The notes: generated from the letters alone by a model not told the origin. 64,000 nt of DNA from Argyresthia goedartella (GCA_949825045.1 OX463813.1:5642001-5706000); one strand, 5' to 3'. Positions 52,599 to 63,508 are shown, counted from the stretch's first letter. Program-made: numbers and translations.

Positions 52599-53405
52599 AC
52601 TTCGTATCAGAAGCTAGTGCAGAAGGCCAGAGCACTAAGCACAAAATAAATGGAAGTCGAACTAAACGCACTATAATTTTATTTCACACTAGAAGAGTAA
52701 ACAGAAAAGAGAAACAAACAGAAATACTTAGCTTTGGAAATTGTACCACTACCGATGAGCACTCAGGTCAACCGCTCCGTGAAAAGTGCCTGTACGATTC
52801 CATTCAGCGCCCTGGCCGAGTTCTACCACCACCCGACCAGTCTCGCTTCTGATTGGTCCGCGAGACATCCGCCGCCGCCCATTGGTTGACGGCGATTGCC
52901 TCGCGGTCACAATTCCCGCACTTTTCACAAAACACATGAAATCATCTTATTTGCTAAACTAAACTATTACAGCATAGTTTTATTGAAACAGAGTATGTTT
53001 TTAGAACCTAGTTAATATTACAAAGTTAACGAATTAACGAGTTTTTAAATAAAATCACAGCTAACCGGAACCGCGTACTACTGAGCGCGCTTCCGAAAGA
53101 TTACATTTCCACCAAATTGATCAAGTTAATTCTGAAAGTTTGACAGAAGCCTTAAGTAATTATCACAAGATTTTAGAAACCTAGAAATGAATTTTACAAG
53201 CTAAAATCAAATTATTTGAAAACCGGAAACCGAATCAATCGCACCAAATACTTGGGAAAGCTAGAATTGATAACAATCACAGTTTTGCCTATAAAATAAC
53301 AATCAATCCGCTTAACAGATAAGAACTTAACTAACTAAAGCTACTTAACATAAAATTTAACTAAACTATTGAATTAAAATATGACTCATCGGCGTTGCGC
53401 CGATA
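52517..53405 (-). repeat. 5' LTR of the Ty3/Gypsy element
   Basis: It carries the gag start codon (52598-52596) about 82 nt inside its downstream end. Immediately internal to it (52516 downward, minus strand) is TCAGAAGTGGGATTCC, a plausible tRNA-Leu-type primer-binding site lacking the terminal TGG. The outermost bases form the palindrome ATCGGCGCAACGCCGAT. Confidence 0.82.
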
Positions 53406-53756
53406 TATATATCACCGTAAGATAGTCAAACCCGTTAGTTGATAAACTAATATTTTTTTTACTTGTTACTTGGTTGATTACTATTTGATGCGGTAGTTAA
53501 TAAACTAACGGTTAAAACCTTTAAATAGTAAACTGGTTTAAACTTGAATTGCAAACGAAATACTAGGGCAAACACTGCGGTAGGTTAGGTGAAGACTAGA
53601 AGGGGCGAGCGCAGCGAAGCCCCCAAATAAGTTTCGTGTTAGGTTGACATGTAAGAGTACAAGAAACGTAAATTGTAAGCTCTGTCGGTCTGGTTTACTA
53701 CCTGTCGATAGTTGATTAACTAACGGTTATGACTATCTTACATTGACATATACGAA
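53406..53756 (+). mobile_element. Hairpin-core MITE, type B
   Basis: ATATCACCGTAAGATAGTCA, CGTTAGTTGATAAACTAA at the left; GATTAACTAACGGTTATGAC plus TATCTTACATTGACATATA at the right. The forward core is at 53570-53655. It abuts the retrotransposon's 5' LTR. Confidence 0.83.
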
Positions 53757-54000
53757 CCGTTAAATTTTGAACAGGTTTAAACTTGAATTGCAAGCGAAGT
53801 GCGAAGTGGCGAACTGGTGGGTCAGGGTATGTGAAGGATAAATAGGGTGAGGGAAGCAAATCCCATTTTATTCTTCGTCTTAGTTTGACGTGTAAAACAA
53901 TAGAAACATAAATTTTGAATCCTGTCGGTGTCGTTTACAATTTATCGATAGTTTGTAGTATCACGCGATAATTTATAAACTAAAGGTCATTTTATCTTAG
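53757..54000 (+). mobile_element. Degenerate type B MITE
   Basis: AACAGGTTTAAACTTGAATT, GTGAAGGATAAATAGGGTGA, TTTATTCTTCGTCTTAGTTT and TTTATAAACTAAAGG. This is the same plan as the neighbour with many substitutions, so it is an older copy. Confidence 0.65.
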
Positions 54001-54239
54001 TTAAGACAGATCTTTTTTATATTTCAACGGTTTTTTCGCACCACCTGTTCGAAAACGACACTTTTATATAACATGCAAACCTTACCTAAAGCAAGTCATC
54101 ATCATTCAAGGTTTTAGCGGTGACATACAGTTGTACCGATCTTTATTATATCACAAACTAGATCACCCCAGGGCTTAAAGTATTTTTCACTTCTCATAGT
54201 TCTTCTTGCTATGGCCTTAAAATCTCATTTCTTGAACAA

Positions 54240-54310
54240 GCACGGCGCTCACAACCCCGCTCCCAGGGGGCGGGGGCAGGGGCGGGGGCGGGGGCGGAGT
54301 GCGGCGCCGA
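54240..54310 (+). repeat. G-rich tract, potential G-quadruplex
   Basis: GGGGGCGGGGGCAGGGGCGG followed by GGGCGGGGGCGGAGTGCGG. It has at least five G-runs of four or more, which stands out in AT-rich surroundings. Confidence 0.7.
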
Positions 54311-54762
54311 ACTTATTTGTAAATCGAGCTGGCCACGGCGAGCTGAATGCAACACATTTTATATAAAACAAAAATTGCGATTGTTGCAAGAACTGGACTA
54401 ATGTATCAAACATACATTTTCACATTCATTTACTGCTGTTTTTAGCGGTCTTGATTTTTATGTTTTCTCGCAGGAGGTGGGAAAAGTAGAGTGTACTCCT
54501 CGGGGATAAAGATGCTTTATCTTGGGCACGCTTGAATCCCTACCTGTACTCAGGACTCAAGCCTTAATTACCTCGCTCCGCTCGGGAATTAACTCATGCT
54601 CCCGAGCGAAGTCCTTCGCTTCGTCCAGGATTCAATATCGCGCCCATGACCTAAAACAGTGTTTTATCCCCTGGGTGCAAATTCTACTGTGACAAATACA
54701 AGTTTAGTTAAAATTTTGGGCATTTATCCTGCTCGATGAATCGGTAGATCCCATCTGGGAGC

Positions 54763-55085
54763 CTAAATGATGATGTGACAGGGGTAAGTTCTCCATGACT
54801 TGTGGCATACGAATGCTGGGTTGCTGCACGTGGCTCCGTCCGCTCCAAAGCCACGGATGATGGTTGCAGCAGGAATGTCCAATGCCAGCCAGACCTGAGC
54901 TATCAGACCCAGCGGCACAGGACCGAAGGTATAGTTGGGCCTCCAACCACGACTAGGTGAGTAAATTGTCACCGCGCCAGCGAACCCCCCTTTCTAAATT
55001 GCTTTGATGATGGTTGATGATTGCTCAAGTTAAACACTAACACTAGCACTAGGCACTGTAAAATTATGAAAATAAAACTACGCAT
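54763..55085 (-). pseudogene. Possible small secreted protein gene, broken by a one-base shift
   Basis: The ATG at 55085-55083 opens a hydrophobic signal-peptide-like start (MRSFIFIILQCLVLVLVFNL). It then reads SNHQPSSKQFRKGG and runs into a stop (TGA at about 54972). Just before this, at a run of six G (near 54988), a shift by one base leads into a second open frame. That frame contains RGWRPNYTFGPVPLGLIAQV and, near the end, CSNPAFVCHKSWRTYPCHII with three Cys, then TAG. The two parts together would be about 105 residues. I do not recognise the family. Either an assembly/sequencing slip in the homopolymer or a real inactivation would explain it. Confidence 0.4.
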
Positions 55086-55182
55086 GATGCGTTGACTATT
55101 GAGATAATATTTGCCACCGCGACGATGGTTATTGAACAAAGTTAAACTGACGGTTACATTTTGACACACGACCGCCCATGGC

Positions 55183-55215
55183 TGATATAATTAAAGACTG
55201 CGTGACTTTTTTATA
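55183..55215 (-). promoter_or_regulatory. TATA box and initiator for the 54763-55085 gene
   Basis: On the minus strand TATAAAAAA (55215-55207) lies 32 bases before the A of TATCAGCC (A at 55183), an arthropod-like TCA(G) initiator. The spacing is typical for a TATA promoter, about 100 bases upstream of the ATG. Confidence 0.4.
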
Positions 55216-55417
55216 CTTGAAGCAACATTTACAGAGACAGGTAGCACAACGATGACAATTGATCGGTAGTTCCAAAGAATAGACCTTTACAAACTGAAAT
55301 ATCGTGGTAATTTGGATTCACATATCCTTTTAAGTCGTTTAATGCCTTTGATGTCATTCTGAAATATGTTGGATAGGTAAAAGGATTTTTATTATCTTCT
55401 TATCCGTCTCGCTCTCT

Positions 55418-55783
55418 TTATATACCATGAACATCGCCCGGCTTCTCCTGAGATCGGAGGAAGGGGACAGCCGCAGCTCTGCCAACACCCTTTTTTCCTT
55501 TCTTCTTCATCTTTTTAGAATAATGTTCCTCCTGAGTAACTTCTTCGCTATCCTCACTGCTTTGAACATTATTTTTCCTGAAAATTTGTGTGCAGTAAAA
55601 AATTTCGCCTAACTTTTCCAACTTCCCGCCCAAAAATATCATAGTGCTGGAAATTACTGAATGAACAGCCAACAGCTGAGATAATTGAATGTTGAATGAA
55701 TGATTGACCGAACGAGCGAAGCAGTTTTGAGATTGACCAAAAATGCTTTTGTCCATCTGTCTCTTTTCGCCTTCAGGTCGCAT
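55418..55783 (-). other. Unassigned ORF over repeat W
   Basis: A 121-codon open frame with a lysine-rich, acidic C-terminal half (SEDSEEVTQEEHYSKKMKKK). Its first third overlaps dispersed repeat W (55700-55800), so the start is not a real gene start. The C-terminal part could be a decayed coding remnant; I do not recognise it. Confidence 0.2.
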
Positions 55784-56590
55784 TTTTCAACCGATATTGA
55801 CGAATCACACAAGTTCATTGATTTCATTTAAAACTGAAGTCGATCGCAATTTTTGTTTGGGGGGAAACTAGGAGGGAAAGGGAAAGGGAAGTTTGCTGTA
55901 GCGTTATTTATCGATGGAGTTCAATCGAATCTGAGTGGCACACTAGACTTTCTTCTAAACAAGATGTTGCGAAAAAAATAACAAAAAGGGGATAAGAGTA
56001 TTCGGGGTATTTTCAAACCCATGTAACTTTATGTTCTAGATAAAGCTAGACGCCTTCATTTTTTGTGACCACAAAGCTATCAATCCCAAAATTTCCCAAA
56101 AATCTGTCAATTTCAACTTAAAGATTGGAAACAAGTATGACCATGTCTCACAGTATCGCAAGGAGTTGGGGTGGCTTCCGATCCGCCTTCGTCGTGATAT
56201 GCATATTATATTATAATATAATAATAAGTATCGAATGTATCAATTCAAAATTGAAACAATTTCTATTTCAAACAACTAATTTGCCCAGTAATTTGGCCAT
56301 ATTGGGATATTACTGAATTTCAACAAGCAAGCAAGGTGTTAGAAAACAATAAATAAAGCATACACACATTACCCATATAATGTCCATTAACTGCCGATTT
56401 TTTTTTTGTTACAACCACTCCCATGTATTTCATCCTTTGTCTTACACTTCATCACCTATCTCAATATCAAACTAGCTGTCTCATTTACTTAATCTAACGT
56501 TATTAAAATTTTGGCAAAAGTACAATTTTGGGAAATTATGTTATTTTTAAGCCGAATTTAGACCAAGTTATAAACCTGCGACAAGTATTT
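55784..56590 (+). other. Intergenic sequence with remainder of repeat W
   Basis: Repeat W continues to about 55990 (GAGGGAAAGGGAAAGG, TAGCGTTATTTATCGATGGA), then AT-rich sequence without features. Confidence 0.4.
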
Positions 56591-56591
56591 T

Positions 56592-56695
56592 ACGTACCAA
56601 GTTAAAATTCATGATTTAGTGTCTGCTTTTTGTTTAAAGAGTAGTTCCTTTAAACAAAAAACAGACACTAAATCATGTATTTTAACTTGGTACGT
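56592..56695. repeat. Long near-perfect inverted repeat (stem ~47 bp, loop ~10)
   Basis: The left arm is ACGTACCAAGTTAAAATTCA plus TGATTTAGTGTCTGCTTTTT; the right arm is its reverse complement with about three mismatches. The loop is GAGTAGTTCC. No similar sequence occurs elsewhere in the window. Confidence 0.85.
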
Positions 56696-57055
56696 TATAC
56701 GTACGTACGTACATAATTTAAAGGAACTACACAAGCGGTTGGATCAATAAATTGTTTATTTCTTTAAAGGTGCTTAGAGTCTTTAAAACAAATGTATATT
56801 ATAATGTGGGTACCCCTTATTTCTGTGTTCTGTGTGATATGTATATTTAATTCGTGTAAAATAAAGAACTTTGAAAAACCAATACCAGTTTATAGTGAAA
56901 TCTGTGTATTTGTGTTTAAGGCTCAGCTTCAGACAAAATCGCTGAAGCGAAAAAGAAACAGTACTAAATTCACCGGTAACTATGAATTATAAAGAAAACC
57001 TGTTTTTAAACCTATTTCTATCAAGTGCAAATTTTTCTACAAGCGCGGTGTCATT

Positions 57056-57112
57056 CTACTGTACATTTAACGTCCGTTTTATTGAAAACGGACGTTAAAA
57101 ATGTACAGTAAG
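57056..57112. repeat. Short inverted repeat
   Basis: CTGTACATTTAACGTCCGTT...AACGGACGTTAAAAATGTAC-AG: a stem of about 23 bp with a five-base loop and one bulge. Confidence 0.75.
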
Positions 57113-57736
57113 ATATTGATCTTATCTATCCGTGATAAGCAGATCATTAGTTTCACATTGGACAGATGCGCCGTAGAACTTATGTCAAATTTGACACTAA
57201 TAATCTGTAGATCGGAAAACGAACGTTAATCGTTTAGGGTCTTACCACAAAAAAATTAACTCCTGTTCAACACTTGTTTAAAAATAGGATTTGACGTTTG
57301 TTTTGTGGTTAAGCTAGGTTTATCATTTTTTGTGGTAACACGGTTAAATTCCCGCGAAATTGATGCGACCCGCGAGGCGGGTGCATGCGGCGCCCCCCCA
57401 CCCCACCACCTAGAGGTGTAGGTAGCGCGGCAGAACCGTCGACAACTGAATTTGGTAACATAATTATAGTGAGTGGTTCTTTCTGAATGTCGTAAAATTA
57501 TATATAATATATAATACACAACCTATAAAGCTATTGCATTCCAGCGAGTGATGCGTTTCTGGTTCCCACAACGCTATTTGGGTATCCTAGTGTGGGGCCA
57601 TAAGTAATGCATGCCTGTATAAGTCGCGCAACGAATTAAGAGCGCTTTGCGACATTGGCGGGAATTACTGCGCATATGTACTGTATTCAAGGCCACCGCT
57701 CATAACGTGTGGCGCGACGTATACCTATATTAAAAT

Positions 57737-58246
57737 GTTTATCTACACACGTATCATAAACCCTCTTTACTGCGTACAAAAACCGCACGTTACGATCAGC
57801 ATAATGTTAGACTACTTGGTAAAAACTCATTCCTTATCTGAAAAATTACACATTATGACCATAATGTGTAATTTTTCTACATATTATGACTTTCAAATTT
57901 CGAACGCCGACGCCCGCCTGCGTGCCGCTCCTAGTTTGTTTGTGAAGTTGGTACTGACATTCAAATTTCGAACTCCGACGCCCGCCTGCGTGAAGTTGGT
58001 ACTACAGAACAAGCTAAACAACTGCAGAGCCACAATGCCGGTCAAACATGCGGTTCCTGAACACATCAAAGAGAGCTTATGATATGTGTGTAGATAAACT
58101 AGTGTATGTAACTGTACACAATTAGGCATTAAAATGAAACAACTCACAACTCATGAAATTATGAAACTCGCCTTCGGCTCGTTTCATAAACCAACTCTCG
58201 AGTTTTAATGCTCTCCATTATGTAGCAATTACATAAACTTCTATTA
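57737..58246 (+). mobile_element. MITE type E
   Basis: TTTATCTACACACGTATCAT ... AGCAATTACATAAACTTCTA, with all the family blocks; the open frames over it are shared by every copy and are not genes. Confidence 0.8.
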
Positions 58247-58855
58247 TGTTTATGTATGTTTGGAGTATGGCTTAATCTTACTCGTATCCGGGTAAAGGCC
58301 TATTATTTATGTTTAAAGCCCGACCATATTTCGAGCCATCTGCAGATATTGTATTCAACACGTTCATATCGTCTCGCCTTTTCCCGTAGGGGGCGGCAGA
58401 GGCTCGATTTCGCCCAAGAATATCCAGGATAAGGTATAATCAACTAATGTAAAACGTGAAGCCAATGAGAACGTAAGCTTTATTTTACTGAAAAAATATA
58501 CCTGCCAGTATCAGAACGTTTATAGGCCAGGAGCAGAAATAAAGCTCTCGTTATCGCCACACTATATCGCTAATTCGGGATACGGGTAACCTACACCATT
58601 GCAGTAAGATTATGGACGCTATAGCGAGTGTAATAAGAATGGTGTGAATTGATGGTAGCTTACACTGGACTTCGATGAAGTGGATAGGGTTGCCAAGCTA
58701 AATAAGCAGAAACTCGCTGGAAGGTTGATATTAAACTGCTATCGTGGGAAACACTTCATTACTTCATAGCTGGGCTGATAGGCTAGGCCCTTATCATGTG
58801 AAATGTAGTATTACTAATATCTACTACAGGTGCGCGGGGCCATAGGCCATACTAA

Positions 58856-59056
58856 CCCGAATGGCCGACTCGGCAGTGACCCTGCCTACGAAGCCAAGGG
58901 CCCAGGTTCGAGTCCCGGTGGGGGCAAATATTTGTTTGATGACAACGATGTTTGTACCCTAGTCATGGTTGTCTAGTAACCAAGATACAGGGAATCCTAG
59001 TTTGGGGCTAGATCAATGTGTGTCAATAGTGTCCAACCAAGGTATTATTATTACTA
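58856..59056 (+). mobile_element. tRNA-derived SINE, family 1
   Basis: ACCCGAATGGCCGACTCGGC, GGGCCCAGGTTCGAGTCCCG, GGCAAATATTTGTTTGATGA and a shortened body (TGGTTGTCTAGTAACCAAGA). Confidence 0.82.
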
Positions 59057-59094
59057 TACTATTAAGGGCGGATTCGACCAAACAAAGTTATACT

Positions 59095-59395
59095 TGGTAT
59101 AACTTTGTTGTGACTTTGTCGAAAAAGGGATATTACAAAGTTCAAGATTACTGAAATGACGTGACTGTATGGGGTTAATCTGGCTCAACGCAGACCTTGC
59201 CGTTAATAATTTTGTAATTATTTATTCCTGCTTATTAATTACGATAATTCATATTATAATATTTTATTAGTTAAAAACAAGCAATTTTTTAAAAACGCTT
59301 TCTGTACCCTCAGTGGTCCAATGTCGAGAAGTGGCAAAAATGACGATTGCTAAGTATATGTAAATATGTACAGTAATAAAGACAGTTGGAGTTTG
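59095..59395 (+). mobile_element. Non-LTR retrotransposon 3' fragment (same family as 5539-6108)
   Basis: GACTTTGTCGAAAAAGGGAT, GACTGTATGGGGTTAATCTG and GGTCCAATGTCGAGAAGTGG match 5780-6110. Its 5' edge also carries an inverted pair (ACAAAGTTATAC / GTATAACTTTGT). Confidence 0.75.
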
Positions 59396-61150
59396 GAATT
59401 TGTGCTTAAGATCAAATTCTAATTAAAACCCATCCAATCGGTATATTGTCCTACCGGGATTCGAACCTGCATATCCTGCTTGACCGCGCGTGTAAACACT
59501 TGACCACATACGTCTTAAAAGCGCCACATCCAGCAAAAACAGCCAAGCTGGCAACACAGCCGCACAATTAAATTTCATGCTTGCCAGAACTTCGTCGACG
59601 ATGCGTGAGATCGATGAGATGTGAGTTGTGAGTTTTATAGCGCCTAGTAGAGTTCGATTAGCGACGGGGATCAGTGGATACCTGGTTTCAGCGGCAATAA
59701 AGGAGAATAAATGGCTAAATGTGGGCACAATTGTGCCTCTGCCTCTCTTTACGGGAAAAGGCGTGACGGGTTGGGTTTTGATCACGGACACCTGATTTTG
59801 ATTACTAGAGTTATTTAGGAGGATACTTGACTATATTCTTGCACCTTTTATCCTAGTCTTAATTGTGGTGACTTGTTTTGGATTTACAATAGCTAAAACA
59901 ACATTATTTTGTATGCCTGAAATGGAACGCAATTTTTACTCTTTCCATACGTATTTCATGATAGATGTCAAAAACGTATAGTAAAGATGGGTGAAATGGA
60001 ACGTGGAATAAAGTAGTGTACCTAGTATAGCAAACTTGAATGTTTTAGGCACCCCACTTACTAGGCAGTCTTATGGCTACTATGAGGTTAGTATTGGTAC
60101 CTCACCGAAATCTGGGCAGTCCTTCCTGGGCAGTCTTGTGACTACTCCCTGGACGGTTTTTAACGAGCCGGAGATAAGGCGATTTCGAACATCAATACTA
60201 CAAACAATGACTTTTTGTAAAAATCAAAATAACCTTAAAATTTTGAAAATTCATAACAAAAAGCCCTTGGTCACAAAATAAAAGGGTATAGAAGTCAACC
60301 ACATGTATGTACTTCACTTTTCATAGCTACGCTCGGCGATCGCTCTAGGGTTGTCAACTACGGCTTATGCACGAAAAACTATCGTGGTACTGGCGCTCCT
60401 ATCTAGTTGTATGATTTATTATGAAGAATGAAACGAGAAGAATGAAAACATTACGCTACTATTACAATACAAAAGATTTACAGATCAGAATAATACCTAC
60501 ACAATTTTACATTTGTCAATTTTCCCCATCGAAAATCCCTGATAACTTCTAAACGGACTACCCGAGTTATAAAATTTATATTGCCCTGTCCGTTTTAGAC
60601 CTACACCTGTCAAATTACATGAAAAACAACACAATATCTACACAAACAAAAAAACATGTTTTCAACTTACGTAAGTAAGGTGGCGTGAATTTACCTAACA
60701 AAAATTTTGTTAATACTTATTTTATTATACTGATTGAAAAATAGGCAACCGTTATTTATTTAAATCGATCTTAGATATATTATTCGGGGATCTTACCTAC
60801 CTACCTAACTGTTCTATACATATAACGTTAAAACGAACCATCAAAATACAGACAGATAGCTACTTTCTGAAACCACTGGTAGCTTAAAAAACGCCAATTC
60901 ATAGTTTAATGTTGAATTCAAACAACCGTCCACTGAACAGTTATAATATTTTTTTCCCGTTGCTCCATTGTTGCATTATTTGCATAACAGACGCGCGTGT
61001 CAAGTGGATGGCACTCACGCTCCCACTGGTTTGAACTGCTCTGAGATATCGTGTCCGTGAGCAGTATCTGTGTGCGTTGCTCGAGCGCGCTTGTATGTAG
61101 ATTGATTTCTGTACCCATTTATTTTGTGCCTTGGTTTCTGACAATTGAGA
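59396..61150 (+). other. Intergenic sequence
   Basis: It contains a SINE-3 related tail near 59690-59775 (GGGCACAATTGTGCCTCTGC) and a tRNA-like B box on the minus strand near 59455. The rest is AT-rich. The open frames (for example 60036-60281) show no similarity that I can recognise. Confidence 0.4.
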
Positions 61151-61300
61151 CTTAGGGCCAGAGCATACGACGCGTTGCGGCGCCGCACCGCAAAGATTTC
61201 GCCGTATCGGTGGGCATACGAGCGGTGCGGCGCCGCAGCCCTGTTATGTCGCAGCGGCGCCGCCGGTGCCCACGTAGCGTTGGGCAGTCAGTTAGTAAAA

Positions 61301-63284
61301 ATGGATCGGAAAAGACGTCTGTTGCTGGCTCTACTATTACGCCACCGCCGAAATCGACTTAGAAGAGTACGACAATACTGGGTCTCTCCCTTTATTGCGT
61401 TAAGGAACGGTGATGGACAGTTTTTTCTCCAAGAATATGAAGAATTGCTTTTAGACGAAACGAGGTTTTACAATTTCTTTCGAATGAGTGTGTCCAGTTT
61501 CGAATTTTTATTAAAATCTTTAGAACCACATATACGGAAACAGTATACTAACATGAGGAATCCAGTGGAACCAATGAACCAATAGAAATGCTAGGCATTA
61601 CTTTGAGGTAAGTACTACAAATAATTTTCTTTTATTAATATGTCTTTTTTAATTTTCATAATGATCAATAAAATAAATGTTAATCTTCTTAATATTAATA
61701 TCTTTATTACAATTTTGCAATATCGTACTCGCTGTCTTGAGATATTTCACCTGGAGATGTCAATGAATTATAATCTGAATTCAAGCCTGTTGGAGTGTAT
61801 GTACTTCTGTAATTACTTGTATGATATCCGTGTGATAAAGGCTGATGAGACGTTTGTTGGAACGCATATGATGACGATGATGGTTGGGACACTGTGCCAT
61901 ATGATGATGATGGTTGGGACACTGGTCCATACCTCATTTCGGTGATAATTTGCAAAACTTTGCTTTGAAAGGTGAGAGTTTGAAGCTCTGTAAAATCTTG
62001 AATTGATGGCAAAATACCCTTAAAAAATTACATGTGGCGATTTTCAGGCTCCTTAAAGGCTTTCAATGCTTGCTTTTCAAAATCATCGGCTTGCATTGTT
62101 CTTTTGCGGGTGATAGGAACATAACGTGAAGACTCCGGTGCAATATCGCTTGTAGAATCGGTGTTGGCTTCTCCAGTTACGTCTAAGCTACTGTCTGTCT
62201 CATTTTGAGTTACTTTTGTTAAAAATAGAAGTTGATGGTAAAAATGATATTTTTTCAGTTTTTTAGCTCCTGAGCCAGATTTAGAAGCACCTTTAATTTT
62301 TTTAATACTTATAGAAGTTATCTTTGACGTTTCTCTATTTTTTCACTATATCATTACCTGAAAATAAAATATTAAACCATTACATAAACGTTTTTGTTAC
62401 AGGTACCTGGGAAGTGGAAATTCGATACAAGATTTGGAGTACCAATTCACACGTGGAAAATCTACGATTCGATATATGATTAGGAGAGTTTGTCGTGCTA
62501 TATGGAAAAATCTTCTTCGAGACAACATTCCTGAACTAACAACATAAAAACTAAAAGAAATTGCATCAAGTTTTGATTTAAAGGCGAATTTTCCTCACTG
62601 CATCGGTGCCATTGATGGAAAACATATTCGTATGCAAAATCCTGCTAATAGTGGCTCCCTTTTTTTTATTACAAAGCCTTTTTCTCTGTAGTGTTGTTAG
62701 CTATTGTGGACTCCAACTACAAATTTATTTTTATCGACATTGGCGCATACGGTAAAGAATGCGATTCAACTGTTTTTCAAAATTCAAAACTATATGAGTT
62801 ACTTATTAACAATGACCTACCATTGCCTGATCCTCAGCCACTGTGTGGTTCTAATAGACAAACCCCGTTTGTATTTGTCGGTGACGAAGCTTTTGGACTA
62901 AGCAAACACATTATGCGTCCATATGAAGGTAAAAATCTCAATGCACAACAAAAGATTTACAATTATCGTCTCAGCAGAGCCAGAAGATATGTCGAATGTG
63001 CTTTTGGGATTATGGCGAATTAATGGCGCATTTTTCACAGACCAATAGATGTGGCCTATAATTTTGCTACGGATATTGTAAAGACATATTGTGTCCTACA
63101 CAATTATGTCGCAGATCGGGATGGTTTTCGGCAAAACGATAAATTGGCAATAATTGATGATGAATTTCACTCATTACAACCTCAAGATGAAGAAATTACA
63201 GCAGCAAATGTTATAAGAGATCAATTCGCAAGCTATTTCATGAGCAACAGAGGATCACTACAATGGCAGTTACAAAAGATTTAA
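61301..63284 (+). pseudogene. Harbinger-type DDE transposase (HARBI1-like), two exons, disabled
   Basis: Exon 1 (61301-61607) starts MDRKRRLLLALLLRHRRNRL, and its donor is GAG|GTAAGT. The acceptor TACAG precedes 62403, with YLGSGNSIQDLEYQFTRGKS. Catalytic residues are visible in HCIGAIDGKHI (D1), VFVGDEAFGLSK (D2) and RRYVECAFGIM (E). Damage: a one-base frameshift near 61565-61580, TAA at 62545-62547, a frameshift in the T run near 62660, and TAA at 63021-63023. The C-terminus ends at 63284. It cannot be active as it stands. Confidence 0.9.
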
Positions 63285-63508
63285 TCATCATTAAAGCAAT
63301 AAATATTTACTCACCAATTTGGTTCTTTTTGTCACAAGCAAAATTATCATATTCTGGATATAAAATTTTAGCAATTTGTTCCCATGCTTTTGCTTTTAAA
63401 CTTTTATTTTTAAAGTCCATATTGGACTTATCCCAGAGGATTTCCCTTTCTTGGACTAACGTAATAAGGTAGACCATATCAATGTCTTCTTCGTTGGTAG
63501 GTACTCAT
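61707..63508 (-). pseudogene. MADF-domain protein of the Harbinger element, two exons, disabled
   Basis: Exon 1 (about 63508-63315) reads MVYLITLVQEREILWDKSN, then KSLKAKAWEQIAKILYPEY, the MADF pattern L-I-x-x-V-x-x-R/E-x-x-L-W-D followed by A-W-x-x-I-A. Its donor is ATTG|GTGAGT. Exon 2 (62357-61709) continues with NVKDNFYKY and GASKSGSGAKKLKKYHFYHQ (MADF end), a Ser/Thr-rich linker and a Gln/Ser/Tyr-rich C-terminus (MRYGPVSQPSSSYG). In-frame stops in exon 2 (near 62336, 62310 and 62031) and a start-side shift disable it. Such proteins act as DNA-binding partners of Harbinger transposases. Confidence 0.8.

Larger units (their letters stand above)
46898..53405 (-). mobile_element. Ty3/Gypsy LTR retrotransposon, nearly complete, minus strand
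   Basis: Two direct repeats of ~880 bp (46898-47777 and 52517-53405) bound a gag-pol region in one continuous frame (52598 down to 48426). Domain order is gag with two CCHC knuckles, protease, RT, RNase H, integrase, which is the Ty3/Gypsy order. No env-like ORF lies between pol and the 3' LTR. The repeats differ by only a handful of substitutions and one small indel, so the insertion is fairly young. The outer flanks are TATA-rich. Confidence 0.92.

Noticed and set aside
54704..54946. Alternative minus-strand frame of 80 codons
   Set aside because: It overlaps the better supported frame of the candidate secreted protein, and has poor composition and no signal sequence.
57735..58147. ORFs of 84-115 codons on both strands
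   Set aside because: They translate the type E MITE; the same frames appear in other copies with breaks.
61145..61300. N-terminal extension of the Harbinger transposase
   Set aside because: It is the GC-rich terminal inverted repeat read through from an alternative start; the ATG at 61301 is the plausible start.
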